From NCBI GenBank assembly GCA_030587505.1, contig JAUQYY010000216.1, positions 1-8,024 of the forward strand: 8,024 bases of DNA. Direction: 5' to 3'. A program made the position numbers and the translations under genes. The notes under the pieces were generated by a model. The model saw only the letters and a program-made list of their open reading frames with translations. It was not told the DNA's origin and made no database searches. Source of the DNA: Candidatus Sigynarchaeota archaeon (GTDB taxonomy: Archaea; Asgardarchaeota; Jordarchaeia; Jordarchaeales; Jordarchaeaceae). Shown piece after piece: positions 1-5,161 of this stretch. Position 1 is the first letter of the stretch, and the number at the start of each line of letters is the position of its first letter.

Positions 1-46
1 GAGAGGTGCTGTGATCCCTAGGTGCGAGTTGGCTTACTGGTTTCTC

Positions 47-461
47 TTACTTTACCTTCTGAACTAAGCTATTTACACTCTGAAGCAGCTCCACCATTTC
101 TATAAGTTCATCCTCTCTGATCCGGTAATACTCATGAGCGATCAGATTTCTTAAAAAGACGAGTCTCTTGACAGAGTTTGAAAACCTCATCGGATATCAT
201 TCCCTCGTTTTTGAGAATTTCAAAGATTTCCCTGTAGGTTGAGGGAAAACCCAGCTTTTCCCTCGTGATTACGTGTTCCCCTATTTCAATAAGTGCGTTT
301 ACGGCCTGGAAACATTCCATTGCCAGCGTGTTATAAACAAAATAATCTGAGATGTCTTTGTCCTTCAATTTTTTTGCATTAGCAAGATGTCTTTCGAACC
401 TGAGTATGTTCTCAACAAGCCCTATTCCAGCACATCCGACGCTATCCTTCGATAAAGCCAA
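47..461 (-). pseudogene. hepT: HepT-like HEPN toxin, frameshifted (type VII toxin-antitoxin)
   Basis: HEPN-domain toxin of the HepT/MntA family, which cleaves RNA and is silenced by AMP transfer from its MntA partner. The first frame (461 down to 132, TTG start) gives the usual HepT helices: VENILRFERHL near residues 16-25, then AMECFQAVNALIEIGEHVITRE (residues 47-68) and STYREIFEILKNEGMISDEVF. It then ends early. The next frame continues exactly as the family expects, with VKRLVFLRNLIAHEYYRIRE, and stops at TAA (49-47). The catalytic RX4HXY motif (RNLIAHEY) is therefore out of frame. The total of 415 nt equals 138 codons plus one base, so one extra base, probably in the T4 or A3 run of the coding strand (plus-strand 177-184), explains it. 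Restored length is about 137 residues, normal for HepT. The start overlaps the mntA stop by 40 nt. A sequencing error would also explain the shift. Confidence 0.85.
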
Positions 462-811
462 GAATTCTCAAGGTAGTTCCTCAACACGATTCTCTTTATA
501 TCTAGTAGAAGGTCTTCATCCCTACAAAAAATCTCTCTCCCGTACTTTAGGACTTCAAATTGGATGTGAGGCGGAAGACGGTGAAAAAGCACAACATCAA
601 GTTCCTCGGAATACATACTACCTATCTCAGCCTCAATTCTCGAGTCGGGCTCCTTTAAAACAACCGCTATGTCCACATCCGAGAGAGGTTTGTTCGTCCC
701 CCTCACTTGAGACCCAAAAAGAAAAATAGCAACAACCTCAGGATAAGCTTCAATCTGCTTAAGCAACCTCTCCAATTTATCCCCGATCCGCCTCATTCGG
801 AACAACACCAT
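422..811 (-). CDS. mntA: MntA-like minimal nucleotidyltransferase antitoxin
   Basis: Minimal nucleotidyltransferase that, in characterised HepT/MntA pairs, adds AMP to the tyrosine of the HEPN RX4HXY motif and so neutralises the toxin. The 129 residues show the complete signature: LFGSQVRGTNKPLSDVDIAV at residues 31-50 contains GS (33-34), ten residues, then D45 and D47, and LDVVLF (71-76) supplies the third metal-binding Asp (D72). The C-terminal helices (RIVLRNYLENSWLYRRIASDVLE) are usual for the family. Two starts are possible: ATG at 811, or ATG at 796 (MRRIGDKLERL), which has GGTG 9 nt upstream; the second fits the family N-terminus equally well. It is first in a two-gene operon and its end overlaps the hepT start. 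All catalytic residues are present, so the antitoxin looks functional although its toxin appears broken. Confidence 0.9.
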   Translation of the reverse strand: MVLFRMRRIGDKLERLLKQIEAYPEVVAIFLFGSQVRGTNKPLSDVDIAVVLKEPDSRIEAEIGSMYSEELDVVLFHRLPPHIQFEVLKYGREIFCRDEDLLLDIKRIVLRNYLENSWLYRRIASDVLE

Positions 812-840
812 TCATTCACTTAACCTACTAACACCACCAG

Positions 841-849
841 TTAATTTAT
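841..849 (-). promoter_or_regulatory. Possible TATA box for the mntA-hepT operon
   Basis: On the minus strand the 106-nt gap between the AbiEii stop and mntA contains CATAAATTA, centred about 34 nt before the ATG at 811. This would place transcription start close to 819. The match to an archaeal TATA box is modest and other A/T-rich words occur nearby, so this is tentative. I see nothing else definite in the gap and no clear terminator for the gene upstream. Confidence 0.35.
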
Positions 850-917
850 GTTTTCCATAATCCCAGAACTAGGAAAAAAGAATATCCAAGTTTCAATGAA
901 AACGCGTAAATAGGAAA

Positions 918-2093
918 TCATCTTTTGGAGAGTTCTGCTACGCTTTCCATGTTTCCTGGTGTTAGAACTTGCCATAGGACTCTCTCTAAAGGTTTGCCTT
1001 TCAATTCTTTGAAGCGTGGTATGAGGTTTTCTGCGTAAGCTAGCAGTTCCTTGCGAAGTTTCAGCACGTTTCTTCTGTTGGTCTCCTTTATCCGCGAAGA
1101 GATCTCTTGGCTTTTCTGGATTGAACGCAACACCTGATTTGCGTTTATTCTTTTTGAAAGGTAGGATTGCATCAGGGTGGCGAGAAATCGGATTCTAAGC
1201 GCTCTTGAACTCCACTCGTAGAGCCTTGTTGACCTTTCCGCCTTATTCACGTATAATTGCTGGAAGTTGTTAATGCTTCTCTTCGTCGAGGAGCTTCCAA
1301 TAGAAAGGTCGACTTGTGAGTAGTGTTCCATAGTATTCCTCACGTCTTCCAAGACTTCCGTTGGAGAGGTTTCAATGTCTCTGAATCTAGCCTCCTCTGA
1401 CACGATCTTTTTAATAGCTTTAGCTGCGTGTTTTATGTCCCTTTGTGTAAGCTTCCCACTTTTGAAGGCTAACATTTCAATGTCGTAAATTTGTTTCGGG
1501 TAGGCCTCCTCGCTTTCGATTCCCACCGTCTTTCTGGCGAGAGTCAGCAGTTTATCGCCGATTAGAGCGCCGGGACTGATAGTCTTCACTCGTGAGACTC
1601 TTATCGCGAAGGTTTCAACATCCCTCATCTTTACAGTTGGCAGTGAAATATCACTTGTTAGAATGTCTATTTTGATGCGGCAATTTTCTTGGAACACGCT
1701 GGGTAGAATCACATCATAACTACTCAGTGGCAGGTTAATCTTCGGAACTCTGGGAATGTAACTTGTGAACTGAAAAAAGGGTTCGAATCCTCTAAACTTC
1801 CGAGACAGCTCGCTGAAGAGCTGGTTAAGCTCTTTCTCCTGAAGACATGTTATGAAGTCAAGGTCGACGCTGCCCCTCTGAATCTCTGGTGGAAGATGGA
1901 GTTGCACCGCGGCTCCGCCCTTAAGAACAAGAGCGTCAGAGATTTCTTGTAACTGAACAGCCAGCTCATAGTCCCACGCAAACAGCTCCAGAATTAGTGG
2001 TTGAGAGAACCCATACTTTTCAGCTCTGCTGGATAGCTCCTCTTCAGAGAATGCATGAGTTCCGTGAATTAGTAGAGTGTCGAATTGGCTCAT
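918..2093 (-). CDS. AbiEii-type nucleotidyltransferase toxin, long form
   Basis: Nucleotidyltransferase of the AbiEii/AbiGii toxin family; characterised relatives modify nucleic acid targets such as tRNA ends and block growth. Visible motifs in order: LKGGAAVQL (57-65), RGSVDLDF (73-80, paired aspartates D77 and D79), KIDIL (141-145, third Asp D143), then the helix around GDKLLTLARK (179-188) with KQIYDIEML (200-208) in place of the common RDLYDlwyL. The core therefore looks catalytically complete. At 391 residues it is longer than the common 230-300; the last ~170 residues are charged and probably helical, with no domain I can name. The ATG at 2093 has a good GAGGAG six nt upstream and begins one base after the AbiEi stop, so the two genes are cotranscribed and probably translationally linked. 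Unlike the other toxins in the window, it has no frame break. Its natural target is not visible from sequence. Confidence 0.85.
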   Translation of the reverse strand: MSQFDTLLIHGTHAFSEEELSSRAEKYGFSQPLILELFAWDYELAVQLQEISDALVLKGGAAVQLHLPPEIQRGSVDLDFITCLQEKELNQLFSELSRKFRGFEPFFQFTSYIPRVPKINLPLSSYDVILPSVFQENCRIKIDILTSDISLPTVKMRDVETFAIRVSRVKTISPGALIGDKLLTLARKTVGIESEEAYPKQIYDIEMLAFKSGKLTQRDIKHAAKAIKKIVSEEARFRDIETSPTEVLEDVRNTMEHYSQVDLSIGSSSTKRSINNFQQLYVNKAERSTRLYEWSSRALRIRFLATLMQSYLSKRINANQVLRSIQKSQEISSRIKETNRRNVLKLRKELLAYAENLIPRFKELKGKPLERVLWQVLTPGNMESVAELSKR

Positions 2094-2094
2094 T

Positions 2095-2895
2095 CTAAAC
2101 TCCTCTTCTTAGTGCATTCAGGACGGAGTTCACATGTTTGTTTCTCTTAGTGTTCTTCATCATCCTGGCTGGAGCGTCGACACCGAGTTCCTTTATTATA
2201 GCTCTCAGCTCTCCGTCAACACCTCTCCTTGAAGCGGATTTGTTCAGCCGGGAGTAATCGATTTTCGCGTTTCTCAAGGCTGAAAAGAGTATTCTTCCCG
2301 CCTCATCCGTGGGGAAGGGAATTCGGTGACGTGTGCTCTCGAAGTAGAGGTCCACCAACGCCCGCTCCAGGGAGGCCACACCGTCCCGCCCGCCGTAAAG
2401 ACCGGAGAACTCCCTAACAACAACTACGTCCTTGTCCGCGACGCTGAGAGCAACGTTGACCTCCGCCTCACTCGGGTTTACCAGCGCCTCAAACTCCTCT
2501 CCGAGAATCTTAGCCACGTACTCTCCCGAACCCTTCACAGTGTACACCAAGTGAATCATCCTCCTCGGAAGCGAGTGCATATACCCGTACAGCACAGACG
2601 GACCAGTTATCATAAACTCCACCCCCCGCTCCAAGAGAAGTTTCCTAACCCTCTCCACGCCGGGAGGAAGCCGCGGCGAAGCAGGCACCCCCTCTCCAGG
2701 CTTCCTAGCCATGTAGACACCGTATCCAACCCTCACAAGCTTACCCGAGTCCAGAAGATCCCGGAGCACACGGTAGGTTGTACCCGGCCTGTAACCCTTC
2801 TCCCGCCGCAGAAGGTCAACGGCCTCGGCAGCGTAGAAACTGGTGTTGCCAAACCTCTCCCTCAAAATTCTAAAAGCGGCGTTTTTCCAGTTCAT
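2095..2895 (-). CDS. AbiEi-type antitoxin / winged-helix repressor
   Basis: Antitoxin of the AbiEi family, which in characterised cases neutralises the AbiEii toxin and represses its own operon through an N-terminal winged helix. I start it at ATG 2895, giving 266 residues. A longer open frame reaches 3042, but its extra 49 residues are hydrophobic, low-complexity translation of G/T-rich DNA, and the strong TATA box lies inside it. Residues 1-65 form the winged helix (FRILRERFGN, VLRDLLDSGKLVRVGYGVYMARK). Residues 78-216 are the antitoxin domain, with FMITGPSVLYGYMHSLP (94-110) and ERALVDLYFES (177-187), the usual placement of these motifs. The C-terminus is basic (MMKNTKRNKHVNSVLNALRR). The stop TAG is followed after one base by the toxin ATG. 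The coding strand is notably G-rich near its start. Confidence 0.82.
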   Translation of the reverse strand: MNWKNAAFRILRERFGNTSFYAAEAVDLLRREKGYRPGTTYRVLRDLLDSGKLVRVGYGVYMARKPGEGVPASPRLPPGVERVRKLLLERGVEFMITGPSVLYGYMHSLPRRMIHLVYTVKGSGEYVAKILGEEFEALVNPSEAEVNVALSVADKDVVVVREFSGLYGGRDGVASLERALVDLYFESTRHRIPFPTDEAGRILFSALRNAKIDYSRLNKSASRRGVDGELRAIIKELGVDAPARMMKNTKRNKHVNSVLNALRRGV

Positions 2896-2914
2896 AGGAA
2901 TAGTAAGACTGAGC

Positions 2915-2930
2915 AAAAATATATATTTTT
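2915..2930 (-). promoter_or_regulatory. TATA box of the minus-strand AbiE operon, leaderless
   Basis: AAAAATATATATTTTT is a perfect 16-bp A/T palindrome. Its centre is 27-28 nt before the A of the ATG at 2895, the usual distance from an archaeal TATA box to the transcription start. The mRNA would therefore begin at or within a base or two of the start codon, with no room for a ribosome binding site. This supports the short start for the antitoxin. Because the box is symmetric it could also serve the plus strand, but nothing obvious starts there. Confidence 0.7.
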
Positions 2931-2940
2931 TGACAACTCT

Positions 2941-3028
2941 TACCATAAAACCCAACCAAACAAAAAGAAGAAAACCAAAACCCCGAAACCAAAAGAACCC
3001 CAGAAAAAAGCCACCAGAACACCACACA
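2941..3028. other. C/A-rich gene-free stretch
   Basis: The plus strand here is almost entirely A and C, with very few G or T; the minus strand is correspondingly T and G with two GGGG runs and one GGG run. No convincing gene reads through it on either strand. It lies between the minus-strand AbiE promoter and the decayed AbiEii fragment, so it is probably junction DNA. The same C/A bias appears in the last third of the ATPase gene. Confidence 0.6.
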
Positions 3029-3190
3029 AAATTCAAACTCAAAAGTTGGTATCGATCCTAACAGGTTGCCAACCAGAAAAAACAGAAACACCCAGCTCTC
3101 CGACACCAGATGAAAGAGTTACCCACCCTCAATCCAGTGTACAACAACATGAGATTTCTAGTTAATCATATCGAAGAGCAGAAGGAGACA
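3029..3190 (+). pseudogene. Decayed 3' end of an AbiEii toxin gene
   Basis: Translated piecewise, this encodes the same C-terminal tail as the neighbouring plus-strand toxin: KFKLK, then VGIDPNRLPTRK, then LRHQMKELP...VYNNMRFLV, against KFKFKR, VSVDPDSLSTRK and LRHQMKELP...VYNNVKFLV in the right copy. The pieces lie in different frames because of small indels near 3044 and 3083-3097, and the stop codon present in the right copy is lost. No KGGT or DLDF catalytic region precedes it; the homology ends at about 3029 against C/A-rich DNA. It is the leftover end of a former upstream AbiEii copy. The open frame starting at ATG 3110 is part of this relic, not a separate gene. Confidence 0.8.
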
Positions 3191-3276
3191 AAACATCAAA
3201 ACGCCAATTTGCTCACCAAAACAGATACGCGACTCCGCAATTTTGGAAACCCCAACCTCCCTCTCCAGATAGATTT
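3029..3276 (+). repeat. Left copy of a ~250-bp imperfect direct repeat
   Basis: This stretch matches 4695-4970 in the same orientation. It covers the last part of an AbiEii gene plus about 90 nt of downstream DNA. The best blocks are 27 identical bases (3098-3124 against 4779-4805) and an ungapped 63-nt untranslated block (3190-3252 against 4873-4935) with five differences by eye. The remainder has substitutions, a gap of about a dozen bases near 3083-3097, and a gap of about nine near 3253. The two copies flank the plus-strand AbiEi/AbiEii pair. Confidence 0.85.
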
Positions 3277-3299
3277 AAGAGTGGCGAAATTATTATCTC

Positions 3300-3308
3300 A
3301 AAATTATA
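3300..3308 (+). promoter_or_regulatory. Probable TATA box of the plus-strand AbiE operon
   Basis: AAAATTATA lies about 44 nt before the ATG at 3348, predicting a transcription start near 3330. That leaves a short leader with GGTG at 3337-3340, seven nt before the ATG, as ribosome binding site. Confidence 0.5.
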
Positions 3309-3316
3309 CACCAAAG

Positions 3317-3332
3317 TTAACAGAATTGTTAA
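3317..3332. promoter_or_regulatory. Palindromic operator candidate for the plus-strand AbiEi
   Basis: TTAACAGAATTGTTAA has perfect six-base arms (TTAACA and TGTTAA) around GAAT. It spans the predicted transcription start between the TATA box and the AbiEi ATG. Bound protein there would block initiation. Characterised AbiEi antitoxins repress their own operon by binding inverted repeats in the promoter, so autoregulation is the likely role. Binding itself is inferred. Confidence 0.5.
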
Positions 3333-3347
3333 TGATGGTGCATCAAA

Positions 3348-4094
3348 ATGAGAATAAAGATTCTTGACCAATTAGCAAGGAGAAGAGTATTCACGGTTAA
3401 GGAAGCTGCAAAGGTCAGCGGGGTAGATAAGAATGTTCTCAAGGTTCTCCTTTCGAGACTTGAGAAGAAAGGGTGGATTGAAAGAATAGAAAAGGGGAAG
3501 TATATGGTAATACCCTTGGGTGCAAGAAAAGGCAAGTACACGCTGAACGAATTCGTTATCGGTTCTCTACTCGTAAATCCATCGGCGATTTCCTACTGGT
3601 CAGCCCTCAACCACCATGGCTTAACGGAGCAGATACCCACAACAGTCTTTGTTCAGACAACTTCGAGGAAGAAAAGGCAGAAATTAGAAATATTTGGAGT
3701 AAGATACAAGATCATCAAGATAAAAGAAAGGAAGTTCTTCGGCATTGAAAACACATGGATCGACGAGTTTCAAGTTAACGTGACAGATAGGGAAAAAACA
3801 ATTATTGATTGCTTAGACAAGCCTGAGCACTGCGGAGGGGTGATCGAAGTTGCAAAAGCTTTGAAGCACGGCGAATTCGATTTCAAAAAGTTATCCGAAT
3901 ACGCTGTTAAGATTGGGAACTCCGGGGTTATAAGAAGACTCGGGTACCTATGTGACGTTTTAGACTTAAAAATAAGACTCCAAAAGACCAAGGCGAGGAA
4001 CTACCTGCTTCTCGATCCCACAATGCCCGAGAAGGGAAAAACGAGCAGTAAGTGGAAGCTGATAATCAATCTCGACATAGGTGAATTGGAATGA
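3348..4094 (+). CDS. AbiEi-type antitoxin (second pair)
   Basis: Antitoxin and probable autorepressor of the AbiEi family, 248 residues. Residues 1-56 form a winged helix (VFTVKEAAKVSGVDKNVLKV, then RLEKKGWIERIEKGKYMVI). The antitoxin domain follows, with AISYWSALNHHGLTEQIP at 80-97, a family hallmark. Then come VTDREKTIIDCLDKPEHCGG at 145-164 and GVIRRLGYLCDVLDL at 193-207. The ATG at 3348 has GGTG seven nt upstream. Its TGA overlaps the toxin ATG by four bases (ATGA at 4091-4094), the usual arrangement for coupled translation. It shares little visible similarity with the minus-strand AbiEi, so the two pairs look like independent acquisitions rather than duplicates. The frame is clean from end to end. 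Confidence 0.88.
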   Translation: MRIKILDQLARRRVFTVKEAAKVSGVDKNVLKVLLSRLEKKGWIERIEKGKYMVIPLGARKGKYTLNEFVIGSLLVNPSAISYWSALNHHGLTEQIPTTVFVQTTSRKKRQKLEIFGVRYKIIKIKERKFFGIENTWIDEFQVNVTDREKTIIDCLDKPEHCGGVIEVAKALKHGEFDFKKLSEYAVKIGNSGVIRRLGYLCDVLDLKIRLQKTKARNYLLLDPTMPEKGKTSSKWKLIINLDIGELE

Positions 4095-4871
4095 TCACCG
4101 AGTTTGAAATAAGAGAATCTGCAAGGAAAAACGGTGTGCCAGAAACGACGGTGGAAAGAGATTATGCCCAAGACTGGCTCCTAGCAAGTCTATCCAGACT
4201 CAAGATGGCATTGAAAGGCGGGACAGGCATCAGAAAGGTATACATTAAAAATTACAGGTTTTCGGACGATTTAGATTTTACAATGCTCGAAAACTTGGAA
4301 GCAGACAAAGTAAAGGAGAAGATCAACGAAGCCGTAAGACAAGCAAAAAGGGAGAGCGGAATTGATTTCGAAGAGAATATCGAATTTAAGGAAGTTGAAA
4401 ACGGACACGAAGCTACAGCTTATTTTAGAATTCTGAGAAAAACCGGCAACCCTTTAAGAATAAAGATAGACATAACGAAAAAGGAGAAAGAGATTGTGAT
4501 CCTCCCACCAGAAAAGAGAAGAATAATTCACCCATATTCTGATGATTGCAAAGCCGAGGTACTGACCTACCCACTAGAAGAGATTTTTGTAGAAAAGATA
4601 AGGTCCCTATTCCAGAGAACTAGGCCAAGGGATTTGTACGACGTATGGTACCTTTCGAAACTCGGATTAGATGTTTCCGGAATCATATACAAGAAATTCA
4701 AGTTTAAAAAGGGTTAGTGTCGATCCTGATAGTTTGTCAACCAGAAAAAAGGATTTCAGAAACGCTTGGGAAAGTTCACTCCGACACCAGATGAAAGAGT
4801 TACCCGACTTTGATATAGTATACAACAACGTGAAGTTTCTAGTTGATGCCATATCGAGAAGCGAAAGGTGA
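4091..4871 (+). pseudogene. AbiEii-type nucleotidyltransferase toxin, frameshifted near its C-terminus
   Basis: Toxin partner of the preceding AbiEi. The first frame (4091-4717, 208 residues) holds the whole catalytic core: VERDYAQDWLL (21-31), LKGGTGIRKVY (41-51), RFSDDLDFT (56-64), LRIKIDI (122-128), and EKIRSLFQRTRPRDLYDVWYL (168-188). It stops soon after KKFKFKKG. Dropping one base from the A5 run at 4706-4710 joins it to the next frame, which continues KRVSVDPDSLSTRKKDFRN and AWESSLRHQMKELPDFD and stops at TGA 4869-4871. That is a normal AbiEii tail, and the restored length of 259 residues suits the family. The decayed copy at 3029 carries the same tail. As written, the protein lacks its last 50 or so residues but keeps all active-site motifs, so it might still be active. 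A sequencing error in the A run is possible. Confidence 0.85.
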
Positions 4872-4970
4872 TAAAACATCAAAACGCGACTCTGCTCACC
4901 AAAACAGATATGTGACTCCGCAATTTTGGAAACCCAATAAATCCCCAACTTCTTTCTTCGAATAGATTTT
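4695..4970 (+). repeat. Right copy of the ~250-bp direct repeat
   Basis: Right-hand partner of 3029-3276. It begins within the AbiEii coding tail, contains its stop codon at 4869-4871, and continues about 100 nt downstream. The downstream part (4873-4935) matches the left copy at 58 of 63 positions without gaps, whereas the coding tail just before it matches at only about three of four positions. Both copies keep CCAAAA and TTTTGG (here 4899-4904 and 4924-4929), which could pair as a six-base stem around a 19-nt loop. Confidence 0.85.
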
Positions 4971-4974
4971 CTCC

Positions 4975-4992
4975 CTACCTAAAAATAGGTAG
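4975..4992. repeat. Short perfect hairpin, CTACCTA-AAAA-TAGGTAG
   Basis: Seven-base perfect arms at 4975-4981 and 4986-4992 enclose an AAAA loop. It sits just past the right direct repeat and about 100 nt after the AbiEii stop. No T-run follows on the plus strand, so a standard intrinsic terminator is not supported. It may be a transcript-end hairpin, a protein-binding site or a junction scar. Besides this hairpin and the promoter elements listed separately, I see nothing definite in 4972-5155. Confidence 0.45.
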
Positions 4993-5111
4993 ATTCAAAC
5001 ACTAGCGAAGAACTATTGTTGCAAGATTTACCATGACTTCGAGAAGAACCAGTAACAGGTGTTATGATTTAAGGAGATGGTTACGTGGGGGCCGATTTTA
5101 GACCACGCGAA

Positions 5112-5121
5112 ACACTTTTAA
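5112..5121 (+). promoter_or_regulatory. Probable TATA box of the ATPase gene
   Basis: ACACTTTTAA, preceded by purines (GCGAA) that could serve as a BRE, is centred about 40 nt before the TTG start. Transcription would begin near 5143, leaving a leader of about a dozen bases with GGTGA at 5148-5152. Confidence 0.4.
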
Positions 5122-5161
5122 CTTGTCAGTATATTGACAAGAATAGTGGTGAATCTTGTCA
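5122..5161. promoter_or_regulatory. CTTGTCA operator-like palindrome plus third half-site
   Basis: CTTGTCAGTATATTGACAAG at 5122-5141 has perfect seven-base inverted arms around a six-base spacer. It directly follows the TATA-like box and covers the predicted transcription start. A third CTTGTCA at 5155-5161 overlaps the TTG start codon. The position suits a repressor that blocks initiation, and the third half-site could allow cooperative binding or affect translation start. The binding protein is unknown; no HTH repressor gene adjoins, though the ATPase itself has a winged-helix-like region. Confidence 0.5.

Noticed and set aside
2941..3028. G-quadruplex on the minus strand
   Set aside because: Only three runs of three or more G occur, spaced unevenly; a stable four-stranded form would need a two-layer fold. 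The compositional bias alone explains the runs.
2896..3042. N-terminal extension of the minus-strand AbiEi to 315 residues
   Set aside because: The extra residues are an artefact of G/T-rich DNA (FFLGFFWFRGFGFLLFVW) and the TATA box lies inside it at the right distance for a start at 2895.
2326..3165. 279-residue open frame on the plus strand
   Set aside because: It lies antisense to the minus-strand AbiEi, has low-complexity basic sequence in the C/A-rich stretch, and runs across the AbiEii relic. No domain is visible.
3190..3252. C/D box small RNA in the repeat
   Set aside because: A weak GTGATAA-like C box can be found only near the right copy and no convincing D box pair accompanies it in both copies.
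3110..3367. 85-residue open frame on the plus strand as a gene
   Set aside because: Its first ~25 residues match the AbiEii tail of the right repeat copy, the rest is translated untranslated DNA after loss of the stop codon, and it runs into the AbiEi start.
4700..4720. Programmed ribosomal frameshift at TTTAAAAAGGG
   Set aside because: The needed shift is +1, while the sequence does not have the usual -1 slippery heptamer in the right phase, and A5 is short for transcriptional slippage. Mutation or sequencing error is simpler.
5033..5104. Small open frame starting ATGACTTCGAGA in the ATPase upstream region
   Set aside because: It is only 23 codons, ends in the promoter of the ATPase, and has no ribosome binding site or recognisable sequence.
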